From contig JAIRQX010000040.1 in the NCBI GenBank assembly GCA_031256375.1, forward strand, positions 1 to 33,952: a DNA stretch of 33,952 bases. The letters are read 5' to 3'. The notes beneath the pieces were generated by a model that was not told where the DNA came from, made no database searches, and worked only from the letters and a program-made list of their open reading frames with translations. Both the position numbers and the translations under genes were made by a program. Below are positions 1-8,200 of the stretch, piece after piece (the first letter of the stretch is position 1; every line of letters starts with the position of its first letter). The stretch comes from Deferribacteraceae bacterium (GTDB taxonomy: Bacteria; Chrysiogenota; Deferribacteres; Deferribacterales; JAISNW01).

Positions 1-207
1 CAGGAGATAGATGCCACAACCCGCGATGTAAACAACAATATGAGCGATCAGTTTACAATGATACAGTCAGTCAGCGACAATACAAACTCTATAGCCGCCG
101 GTATAGAGGAGAGTATGCACGCTGTAAGCGAAGTGGCGTCAACAGTATCCCATATTCAGAAGAGGGCTGAAGCGCTGAAACATATGGTTTCAAAATTTAA
201 GGTATAA
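1..207 (+). CDS. Methyl-accepting chemotaxis protein, C-terminal fragment
   Basis: The open frame runs in from the left edge and ends at TAA 205-207, giving 68 residues. The sequence is a heptad-like Ser/Thr/Glu-rich helix containing SIAAGIEESMHAVSEVAS. That is the typical last segment of the cytoplasmic signalling coiled coil of methyl-accepting chemotaxis proteins, which control the CheA kinase in response to ligands. The protein ends in a basic helix (MVSKFKV). The sensor domain and hairpin tip lie outside the window, so the ligand and exact class cannot be told. The family is recognised from pattern only, but the pattern is characteristic. Confidence 0.8.
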   Translation, partial: QEIDATTRDVNNNMSDQFTMIQSVSDNTNSIAAGIEESMHAVSEVASTVSHIQKRAEALKHMVSKFKV

Positions 208-217
208 TGCTCTCTCT

Positions 218-268
218 CATCGGAGCATTTCGATGAAATACTCCGGTGGGATGACAGAAAATTTTTTT
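218..268 (+). terminator. Possible terminator after the chemotaxis gene
   Basis: An 8-bp hairpin (218-225 with 241-248, one G-U pair) lies just past the stop codon. A run of T occurs at 262-268. The T-run is separated from the stem by about 13 bases, so this is a weak match to an intrinsic terminator. Confidence 0.3.
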
Positions 269-285
269 GTATTGCAAAAAAACGC

Positions 286-314
286 TTGATATGGTAAACG
301 TTATACCCTGTATT
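286..314 (+). promoter_or_regulatory. Possible sigma-70 promoter for the SRP RNA
   Basis: TTGATA at 286-291 and TGTATT at 309-314 are separated by 17 bases. This would start transcription about 30 bases before the SRP RNA duplex, so 5' trimming would be needed. The match is moderate and untested. Confidence 0.3.
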
Positions 315-349
315 TAAGTCTCGTCATATATCAGACGGTGATTTACAGC

Positions 350-454
350 GGTCAGACAGGACCTCCGCGGCGCGCCGCAGATGAACTCCGCCAGGGTCGG
401 AAGACAGCAACGGCAGTCCGCTGGCGCGGGCGCCGGAGCAATTCTGTCTGACCA
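350..454 (+). ncRNA. ffs: Signal recognition particle RNA, small bacterial (4.5S) type
   Basis: The RNA core of the signal recognition particle binds Ffh and directs co-translational membrane targeting. Positions 350-359 pair perfectly with 444-453, closing a single long hairpin of about 104 nt. The apical half holds the domain IV signature: CCAGGGTCGGAAGACAGCAA at 391-410, with the GGAA tetraloop and the asymmetric AGCA internal loop, followed by a GCGCGGGCGCCGG return strand resembling the E. coli 4.5S RNA. T-rich sequence (458-463 and 471-475) follows the duplex and could terminate the transcript. It lies between a chemotaxis gene and the ppiD-like gene and is probably its own transcription unit. 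Confidence 0.92.
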
Positions 455-501
455 CTGTTTTTTGGTGTTATTTTTATGAAACATACAGGAGTTGGATAGT
501 T

Positions 502-2103
502 ATGCTTACTTCCATACGAAAGAACAATAAAATTCTGAATGCTGTCATGTGGGTGGTTTTAGTTGCGTTTCTTGCCACCATATTCGTGGTGTGGGGAGTA
601 GGCGGAAAACAATCAGAAAGTTATTATGCCGCGCGTGTAAACGATCAGATAATAACTTATAACGATTACAGAAAGGCTTATGAATCCAAAGCGAATGAGC
701 TGCGCACAACACTCGGGGAGTACGCGGAGCAGATTATTAAAGATAACACCTTTTCCGGAATTGTTTTGGAAAATCTTGTAAATACGCAGCTCCTTCTACT
801 GGAAGCCAACCGGTTGAAAATTCCCGCCGGTGACACAGAGGTTGTTGAATATATAAGAAACGAGTCCGCTTTTATGACAGACGGGGTGTTTGATCCCGAG
901 CGCTATATGCAAATTTTAAGTTATGTCGGCTACAGATCCCCTTCAATATACGAAAATGAAATTAAAGATATGATCAAAATCAATAAATTACAGCAACTGC
1001 TGAACAACAGCTTTTCAGTCACCGATGAAGAGATCAGGCGCGAACATATTCACACTAATTCCAAACTGTCCGCCTCTTACTTCTCTGTTTCTGACGATGC
1101 CTATAAAACAGATGTTCCGCCTGACAAGGCTGTACTTGAGGATTATTATGCCAAAAATCAGGAAAGATACCGTTTTGCGCCTAAAATTAAAGTAAAATAC
1201 GCTGCATTCAGCATAGATAACTTCACCAATAAAACGGAGATAACCGATGAAGCCGTTAGGGAACGATATACGGCAGCCATAGCTGATTACACTGACGGCG
1301 ACAGTGTAATGCCGTATGACGAGGTAAAAGATGAAATACGCGCGTCAATGGAAGAGGAAAGCAAAAAAAACGCATACCGCAACCATCTTTACAGCCTTTA
1401 CCGTGATATTCTGAACGCAAGCAACCTGACCGCCTATCTTGTTAAAAACCCGGGAGCATTTGAAGTTCAGGAGAGCGAGCTGTTGGCTGAAGATGATCCG
1501 TTTGCGTTTTTTCAGTCGGATCCCGAACTGAAAAAAATCCTTTTTACCGCTTCAAAAGCGGAAATAACCCCGTTGATTGATTTTCAGGGCGCTGCATATA
1601 TATACGAAATTACAGAGAGGGAAAACTCTAAAATACCTTCTTTTGACGCAGTCAACAATTCGGTAGAGGCCGATTGGTTTGCTGATGCCGCCTTTAATGC
1701 CGCGCTTGATGATGTCAACGCTAAGGTGAATGTTGACAACATATCTTACGGAGAGTTTAAATCGCTTGCAGAGCAGTTTGAAACCGATGTCAATACAATC
1801 CAGCCTTTCAGGCGCAATGATATACTGCCGGACGCTCCTTGGGTGAAAGAGCTTGCCTTTGCCCTTTTTAAAGGAGACGAAGGGGATATTTTAAAATACC
1901 CCGAGCGTATCGGAAACCGGATTTATGTGCTGCGTATTGAAAAAGTTATCCCCCCTCCCGAAAATTATACTGAGGAGGAAAAGGATTTTCTTTTCCAGTA
2001 TCTGCTGTCGGTAAAAAGGGAAGACGCTTACACAGCTTTTATAAAATCGTTAAGAGTAAAGCATAAAGTGACAATGAACCCAAACATTATAAATTCATAT
2101 TGA
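502..2103 (+). CDS. PpiD/SurA-type membrane-anchored periplasmic folding protein
   Basis: This 533-residue protein has a short cytoplasmic N-terminus, one membrane segment at about residues 12-33 (VMWVVLVAFLATIFVVWGVG), and then a long periplasmic part. This is the PpiD topology. Residues 40-190 fit the SurA_N/SurA_N_3 chaperone fold (ARVNDQIITYNDYRKAYE, a VLENLVNTQLLLLEA helix, and FDPERYMQIL). PpiD helps newly exported outer-membrane proteins at the Sec translocon. The parvulin prolyl-isomerase region is hard to find: between residues 225 and 380 there is no clear HIL or GG-LG parvulin signature, so it may be chaperone only. A good ribosome site (AGGAG, 487-491) precedes the ATG. The next gene follows after 18 bp. 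Family call is strong; isomerase activity is doubtful. Confidence 0.8.
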   Translation: MLTSIRKNNKILNAVMWVVLVAFLATIFVVWGVGGKQSESYYAARVNDQIITYNDYRKAYESKANELRTTLGEYAEQIIKDNTFSGIVLENLVNTQLLLLEANRLKIPAGDTEVVEYIRNESAFMTDGVFDPERYMQILSYVGYRSPSIYENEIKDMIKINKLQQLLNNSFSVTDEEIRREHIHTNSKLSASYFSVSDDAYKTDVPPDKAVLEDYYAKNQERYRFAPKIKVKYAAFSIDNFTNKTEITDEAVRERYTAAIADYTDGDSVMPYDEVKDEIRASMEEESKKNAYRNHLYSLYRDILNASNLTAYLVKNPGAFEVQESELLAEDDPFAFFQSDPELKKILFTASKAEITPLIDFQGAAYIYEITERENSKIPSFDAVNNSVEADWFADAAFNAALDDVNAKVNVDNISYGEFKSLAEQFETDVNTIQPFRRNDILPDAPWVKELAFALFKGDEGDILKYPERIGNRIYVLRIEKVIPPPENYTEEEKDFLFQYLLSVKREDAYTAFIKSLRVKHKVTMNPNIINSY

Positions 2104-2121
2104 TATACGGAGGCAACGCAA

Positions 2122-2661
2122 ATGAATGTTGCTAAACTTACTGAAGATCAGCTCAGAACGACATTCCCCTTTGAAGCGTTATCGCGAGGGGAGGGTAGTG
2201 TCGGGCAATTTTACGATTGCATAGTAAAAAACGGTGATCTGTACGGAAAAATAAAAGGAAACCACGGCGTTTACAACGCTGTTTTATACACATCCAGAAC
2301 TCCGCTTACCGGAGAGTGTAATTGTAAAACTACGGATCTGTGTAAACATACCGCCGCTCTGGGGCTTTCTTATCTGTACACCCCGTGGGTTTTTAAATGC
2401 GAAGATAATATAGACCGCGCAAATCTTAAAAATATTGATGATATTCAGTTTTATGTGGCTATGACACCGCTCAGACAATTTGTGAATGAACTTAAGGAAC
2501 AAAAGATCGCTCTATCCAAGCTGGCGGAGATAACCAGAATTCCGCTGCAACAAATATCAGCGGCAATCAGGGACAGTGAAAATGGTACGCCGCACACGCT
2601 TACGGATATATTAAAACTTGCAATCCTTTATTTGTTAGATAGTAACGCTCTGAGAGCATGA
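2122..2661 (+). CDS. Small SWIM-type zinc-finger protein
   Basis: A 179-residue protein of unknown role. The only recognisable element is CNCKTTDLCKH at residues 66-76, a C-x-C-x5-C-x-H pattern that matches the SWIM zinc finger. That finger is usually found in proteins acting on DNA or other proteins, for instance alongside SWI2/SNF2 helicases. The residues before it (about 15-62) look like the small beta domain that often precedes the finger. The rest (100-179) is mostly helical with no signature. No helicase is joined to it here. An AGGAGG-like site precedes the ATG, and its TGA overlaps the ATG of the next gene, so the two are translationally coupled. The finger is clear; the function is not. 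Confidence 0.65.
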   Translation: MNVAKLTEDQLRTTFPFEALSRGEGSVGQFYDCIVKNGDLYGKIKGNHGVYNAVLYTSRTPLTGECNCKTTDLCKHTAALGLSYLYTPWVFKCEDNIDRANLKNIDDIQFYVAMTPLRQFVNELKEQKIALSKLAEITRIPLQQISAAIRDSENGTPHTLTDILKLAILYLLDSNALRA

Positions 2662-3431
2662 ATGCCGCGATTGTGCAAAACAGTTTGTGGAGTGATAAAC
2701 ACGGGCTGCTGATCCTTAAAGCCTCCGGGTTTGCGGAAACTTACAGGGCAGGGCGGATGTGTATGCTTTCAGTTACCGGTCAGTCCCTTATCTGTGATCC
2801 TTTGCTCAGACGTCCTTTTGCGCCGTATGATACGGATATTTCCGAAAACACCCTTTCCGTAATATATACCGTTTGCGGTCGTGGAACGCTACTGTTGTCA
2901 CAGCAGCCTGTAGGAACCGCCCTTTCTTTATCGCTTCCTCAAGGAAAACCTTTTACGGTTTTAAAAAATTCCAAAGCGGCACTGATAGCCGGAGGCGCGG
3001 GGATTGGTCCTATGCACTTTCTGGCTAAAACTCTATATAAAAACGGCTGCGATGTGACAGTATTTTACGGCGCCCGTACTGCCGGGGAACTTTATCCGCC
3101 GCTCAGAAAAACCCCCTCCCCTTACAGGTGGGTTTTATGCACAGAAGACGGAAGTCTAGGGTATAAAGGGGTTGTAACAACATTTTTTGCTGAAGAGGTT
3201 GCCTCTTTTGATATCTGTTACGCTTGCGGTCCGAAACCGATGATGCAGACTGTTCAGACTTTATGCGCCGGTAATAACAAACCGCTAGAGCTTTCATTGG
3301 AAGAAACAATGGCGTGCGGTATAGGCGTATGCTCCGGCTGTATGGTTAAAATAAGCGATAACGGCGTTGAAAAGATGAAACGCTGCTGCGCGGAAGGTCC
3401 TGTTTTTAACGGTAACAGCGTTATATGGTAG
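2658..3431 (+). CDS. pyrK: PyrK-type FAD / 2Fe-2S electron-transfer subunit
   Basis: A 257-residue protein of the ferredoxin-NADP reductase superfamily. PyrK passes electrons from dihydroorotate dehydrogenase PyrDB to NAD in pyrimidine synthesis. Visible features: an FAD-binding barrel with an RRPFAPYD variant of the flavin motif (51-58), the nucleotide-binding loop IAGGAGIGPM (110-119), YACGPKPMM (188-196), and the C-terminal 2Fe-2S site CGIGVCSGC (C220, C225, C228) with the last ligand C243 or C244. The ATG overlaps the preceding stop (ATGA). No pyrD lies next to it, so the partner must be elsewhere; a related subunit of another oxidoreductase (for example a sulfide dehydrogenase/NfnA-like beta chain) is possible. 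Length fits PyrK (about 250-280). Confidence 0.75.
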   Translation: MNAAIVQNSLWSDKHGLLILKASGFAETYRAGRMCMLSVTGQSLICDPLLRRPFAPYDTDISENTLSVIYTVCGRGTLLLSQQPVGTALSLSLPQGKPFTVLKNSKAALIAGGAGIGPMHFLAKTLYKNGCDVTVFYGARTAGELYPPLRKTPSPYRWVLCTEDGSLGYKGVVTTFFAEEVASFDICYACGPKPMMQTVQTLCAGNNKPLELSLEETMACGIGVCSGCMVKISDNGVEKMKRCCAEGPVFNGNSVIW

Positions 3432-3459
3432 ATAAAACGCGGAACAAAAGTTTTCAGCA

Positions 3460-3479
3460 GTATTTAAGGTCGTAAATAC
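3460..3479. repeat. 7-bp inverted repeat between pyrK and cbiD
   Basis: GTATTTA (3460-3466) and TAAATAC (3473-3479) form a perfect inverted repeat around a 6-base spacer in the gap before cbiD. It could be a protein-binding site or a weak hairpin. No T-run follows, and no cobalamin riboswitch elements were recognised nearby. Confidence 0.3.
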
Positions 3480-3549
3480 AAGCATACAAATATGAAATTA
3501 GTAGTCAGAACCCACAAAACGCAACCTATTTGCAACCTAATACTAAGTA

Positions 3550-4572
3550 ATGTCTAAAATATTTAATAGCATAAGTAAATTACAAAGCAAGCGCACGGGG
3601 TTTACGACCGGCAGCGCGGCAACCGCAGCAACAATTGCAGCCTATCTTGAACTTACTGGTAAAAATGTACCTAACATCATTAATATATGCCTCCCGGACG
3701 GCAGTACGTTGAATATACCTTTGGGTAAATATAACGGGGTAACAGGGGTCTTTAAAGATGCCGGCGATGATCCTGATGTCACAAACGGAATTTTCATTTA
3801 TGCGTTGGTAGAGATAACGGATGATGATAAAATAGTGATTGATGGCGGCAACGGGGTAGGCAGGGTCACAAAGAGAGGGCTTCCGTCGCCTATCGGAAAC
3901 GCTGCCATAAACCCTGTTCCCGTAAGGATGATTGAGGATAATCTACGTCCCCTTCTACCGGAAAGAGCCGGCGCTAAAGTAATGATATATGTTCCATGCG
4001 GTGAAAAAACAGCGGAAAAAACATTCAACAGCCGTCTAGGAATAACCAGAGGGATATCAATACTCGGAACATCGGGCATTGTATGGCCGATGAGTTCCGG
4101 TGCAGTTATTGCGGCTGTCCGTTGTGAGATAGATGTGCTTGCTGCCGAAAACACACCCTTTATATGGATGGTTCCGGGTAAAATAGGGGAAACGGCTTTA
4201 CGGAGAGCATTGCCGGAGACTGCTGTAGTGCAGTTCAGCAACTATGCAGGGGAAGCCTTTAGTTATGTAAAAGAAAAAGGTTACACTGCTGTCGGGGTTG
4301 CCGGGCATCCCGGAAAACTGGCTAAACTGGCTATGGGCGCCAAAAACACACATTCATCCTGTTTCACTCAGGCAAACAGCTATGTCAGATCTCTTTTCGG
4401 AATAAAAGATGAAATAATCGGCATTGAGGAGATATGTACTCAGGAATGGCGTAAATATCTTGATATACTTGCCTGCAAAATTTCATTGGCTGTAGGGAAA
4501 GAGTATGGTTTCCGATTGGTGAAAGTCAGGTTGTTCTCAATGGCGGGGTTGGAAGTTGGAAAATATGAATAA
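3550..4572 (+). CDS. cbiD: Cobalt-precorrin-5B C(1)-methyltransferase CbiD
   Basis: CbiD methylates C-1 of the corrin ring with S-adenosylmethionine in the anaerobic (early cobalt insertion) route to vitamin B12. The 340-residue protein starts with the diagnostic RTGFTTGSAATAA (15-27), followed by the central GGNGVGRVTKRGL (98-110) and GISILGTSGIVWPMS segments and late GVAGHPGKLAKL and HSS elements, all typical of the family. Length is normal. There is no strong ribosome site before the ATG at 3550, but no better downstream start leaves the RTGFTTG motif intact. The stop overlaps the start of cbiE. Only cbiD and cbiE are present here, so the remaining cobalamin genes must lie elsewhere. Confidence 0.93.
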   Translation: MSKIFNSISKLQSKRTGFTTGSAATAATIAAYLELTGKNVPNIINICLPDGSTLNIPLGKYNGVTGVFKDAGDDPDVTNGIFIYALVEITDDDKIVIDGGNGVGRVTKRGLPSPIGNAAINPVPVRMIEDNLRPLLPERAGAKVMIYVPCGEKTAEKTFNSRLGITRGISILGTSGIVWPMSSGAVIAAVRCEIDVLAAENTPFIWMVPGKIGETALRRALPETAVVQFSNYAGEAFSYVKEKGYTAVGVAGHPGKLAKLAMGAKNTHSSCFTQANSYVRSLFGIKDEIIGIEEICTQEWRKYLDILACKISLAVGKEYGFRLVKVRLFSMAGLEVGKYE

Positions 4573-5197
4573 ACTGTATCTAATCTCCTGCGGTCCCGGA
4601 GGAGCGGATGATATTACCATAAAAGCCTTTAATATTATAAAAAAATGTGATCTTCTTGCAGGATCTCAGAGGTTGTTAAAGACTTTCCGCCAAACAGCGC
4701 CGGTGATCACTCTTCCTGCCTCTTCCAAAAAGGCTGCAGCCATATTAAATAAACGCGGAGAGGAAAAAATAGGTGTCCTCCTTTCGGGGGATGCAGGTTT
4801 TTACAGTCAGGCGGCGGGTTTAAGACAGTATATTAATGAAAGGGAAATGATAACTGTTCCCGGCGTAAGTGTTGTGCAGTACGTTGCCGCTAAGTTGAAT
4901 ATTTCTTGGCAGTCTGCGGAGCTGATATGTCTTCATACAAAAGACATATCAAATGGGTTTGAGTTGCCGGACAAAGATACTATAATACTTCTTAAAGATG
5001 GCATAGACATAAAAACCCTTTTTTTACGATATCCAAAAATTATAAAGGAAAGGGATGTTTGGATTATGACCGCGCTGTCAGAACCGGACGAGCGACTGAC
5101 ACTATGGGACGGTAATAAATATATATGCCGTAAGCTGACAACAGTGGCAATATGCGAAAGAGAGGTTCATATAACGCAACCAATGTATCCGGCATAA
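4565..5197 (+). CDS. cbiE: Cobalt-precorrin-7 C(5)-methyltransferase CbiE
   Basis: A member of the tetrapyrrole methylase family that methylates C-5 during corrin synthesis. The ATG at 4565 is chosen over an in-frame TTG at 4556, giving 210 residues and an N-terminus (MNKLYLISCGPGGADDITIK) carrying the family glycine-rich loop. LLAGSQRLL, the VLLSGDAGFYS motif, and VPGVSVVQYVAAKLNISW are also as expected for CbiE. It overlaps the end of cbiD by 8 bp. In many genomes CbiE is joined to or followed by the decarboxylase/methyltransferase CbiT; here the frame ends after the methylase domain and the next gene is on the opposite strand only 7 bp away. Confidence 0.88.
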   Translation: MNKLYLISCGPGGADDITIKAFNIIKKCDLLAGSQRLLKTFRQTAPVITLPASSKKAAAILNKRGEEKIGVLLSGDAGFYSQAAGLRQYINEREMITVPGVSVVQYVAAKLNISWQSAELICLHTKDISNGFELPDKDTIILLKDGIDIKTLFLRYPKIIKERDVWIMTALSEPDERLTLWDGNKYICRKLTTVAICEREVHITQPMYPA

Positions 5198-5204
5198 GCG
5201 GATA

Positions 5205-8200
5205 TTATTCCTGCGTATCAATAACCGTTTTAAGTAACACATCCGCGATATATTTGCTCTCAAGCCGCATAATACTTTCTTCAGTTCTGCCGAAACTCAA
5301 CAGGTTTATACTGCCGTACCAAACTATGTGCCCATCAACAACGGCATACTTCTGATGAATTTTTGAACGTTCCGCAACTGTAATATTGTGATCTTTCAGT
5401 GTTTTGATGATTTGTACAACACGCTCACGGTCATTATTGTTATAATCGCTTGCGGGGCGTGTTACAATTGTGACTTTTACTTCTGAAGATACAATATTCT
5501 CAAACATTTCCAACATCTTTTCCGTCCGGTATTTGGCAAGGAAAGGGCTTACAACTACAGTCTCACGCGTAGAAGAGTATAAATCGGCTGTGAATACAGG
5601 TAAAAAATTCACACTGTCAAATAGAATGTTTTCTATATCCGGTTTATTCCCTTCATTTTTAAACTTATATCCGATTGCCGAATATCCTTTGATACGTTTG
5701 GCATACATACTGTCAAAAGGCGCGACTCGGATATCTGCATAGTCATATACCCGTACTTCGCGCTTGTTATCACAAAGGCGATGAAGCCGTCCGGCATATT
5801 GCGCAAGCGTACCCTGCCATGCGATAGGCATAGACAAAAATAATGTATCAAGGCGCGGTACGTCAAAACCTTCACCAATATATTTTCCGGTGGCAATTAT
5901 CACAAGCTGTTGGTCCACAGGCGTTGTTTTGATTTGCTCTGTCAGCCTTTTACGTTCTTCTGTTTTTTGTCCGCCCAAAAAAGCTATAAGATGCTGCACT
6001 TTTCCATTTAAAGCATTTTTAAAAAACTCCACATGTGACTTTCTCTCTGTTAAAATCAACGGGTTCCTGCCTTCTGACACAGCTTCAAGCACATCTGAAA
6101 TAATCATATTGTTTCTGTCTTCATCCCTGCTGATATCGGCGTAGAGTTCATTTATAGATAACCGTGTATTATCTTTTTCAGTTAATATATTAAAAGATGT
6201 AAATCTTGGGATTACAAAATGTTCAAAAGGACGCCGCTTTGCCTGTAACTTGGCATCATCTTTGTATCGTATTGGTCCGCAGTGCATATAAATAATAGGC
6301 TGATGCCCGTCCCGCCGCTTTGGTGTGGCAGTCAAACCGTATATGAATTTTGAGTTTACCTCTTTTAACACCATCTCAAATGTAACCGCAGGCACATGAT
6401 GGCATTCATCAACAATCACTATACCGTAGTTTTTTACTATATCTCTAACAACATTTCCATGAAACAGCGATTGTATAACGGCAACATCAATAACTCCGCT
6501 GAGATTATTTTTGCCACTTCCAAGCTGCCCGATAACGCTTAACTCCTTTTTACGTCCGCGTTTCTTTTCAAACTGCGGCAACTGCTCATTAATTGTTAAA
6601 AATTCTGACAGTCGTGTTTCCCATTGATCAAGCAGTGGTTTACGGTTTACAAGAACCAAAGCGTTGACCTTGCGTGCAGCAATCAAGGCGGCAGCTACAA
6701 CTGTTTTACCAAATGCAGTGCTGGCAGACAGAACACCGTTGTCATTTTCAATTAGTTTTTCAAATGCTTTCTCCTGTTCATCATGTAAAATTCCACTAAA
6801 AGAAACGTTTATGATTCTCCCTTCAGTACGTTTGTCCTGCCATATTATTTCAACATTTAGCTTTTCAAGTAACTGTTTAACTTCGATTTTACAACCGCGG
6901 GGCAAACAGAGATATTTTTCTGTTTCGTTTGATATAGATATGATACGGGGTTTATTCCATACAGGAAGTCGCATAGCCTGCGCCCTGTAAAATTCAGGGT
7001 TTCTGAAAGCGGCAAAACGTTTCAAACGGTTTAACGCCCGTTGAGATATACCCTCTTTCTGAATATATAACAAATTTGCTTCAAACACATACACTTCTGA
7101 CGGAAAATCTGTACGGACAAGGTGAGGTTCCGGCGTTTTCTTCTGCCACGGCGCTTTTAGTTCATCATCTTCTTGAGTTTGGTATAAGTTACCCAACTCT
7201 TCGCCTCTGCATAGCGCTGCAATAAAATGCTCAGCTTTATTTACAGTCAAACGTTTTATATTGCTCAAAAACTCCCATTGGTCAGAATATTTTACAAAAT
7301 TTTTGTCAATAAACACACTGTTACCATCTTTTCTTGGTTTGCGTTGAAGCGGCAGAGCTATCAGATTGCCGAAACCGCCTTTCGGCATGATATCCTGATT
7401 GGGAAAGAGTCTGTCGTAGGAGTTGAATTTCAGTTCGTGGCATTTCTCCATAGCGGCAGTCAGAATAGCTGTGCCAAGTTTGCGTGCGGATACGGCGGAT
7501 AACGGTTCATCAAAGAAAAACCAAATATGCGCGCCGTTACCGGAACGTGAACGTTCCACAGCAACAGGAATTTGATGTATTTCACATACTTTACAAACGG
7601 CGGAAACGTCTTGCCGCCAACCATCATGATCAAAATCAATAGCTAGAAACAAGCAGCTTTCGTCCGGCAGCATTGGATATATCCCTGCAACTTCTTTGCC
7701 GGTAAGATGCCGTATGACAGCATATTTATCAAATGGAACAAATTCACGGTATTTGCAATCTGTACACTTTTTATTAGGTTTCCCGCATACAATGTTCCAC
7801 TCATTTTTACAAACAGGCGAATATCCTGATTTTTTTCTGTTGCTGTTCTCCCAACGCCGTGCATATACATCCTTTCTTCCTTGGAAAAGGGATAAAAATA
7901 AATCAATTTTTTCGTCATTCGTACTGTAATTTGTAATAATAGGCGACAAAACAGAAACAGACACAATCTTGTGAGGTTTTCGCCGTATTTTATTTATAAA
8001 ATCTACGGATTGTTTTAATCCTTTCACTGTTTTTGTTTCCAAAACACAACGGCAGTTATGTTTTTCAGCAAGGGATAATTTATCCGATATAATAATTTTT
8101 CCCTCACCCAACGGCAAATGGTCACTTTGATCATTTGCATCATGTATGTGCATATGTCCAAGTTTGGCGGCTCTTTTCAATATAAAAGACTCATTGGCGT

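Noticed and set aside
3432-3549. Possible cobalamin riboswitch before cbiD
   Set aside because: The gap is only 118 bases and I see no B12-box-like sequence. Only a small inverted repeat and a duplicated GCAACCTA are visible.
4556-4564. TTG start for cbiE
   Set aside because: The ATG at 4565 gives the family N-terminus exactly and overlaps the cbiD stop as usual for coupled genes.
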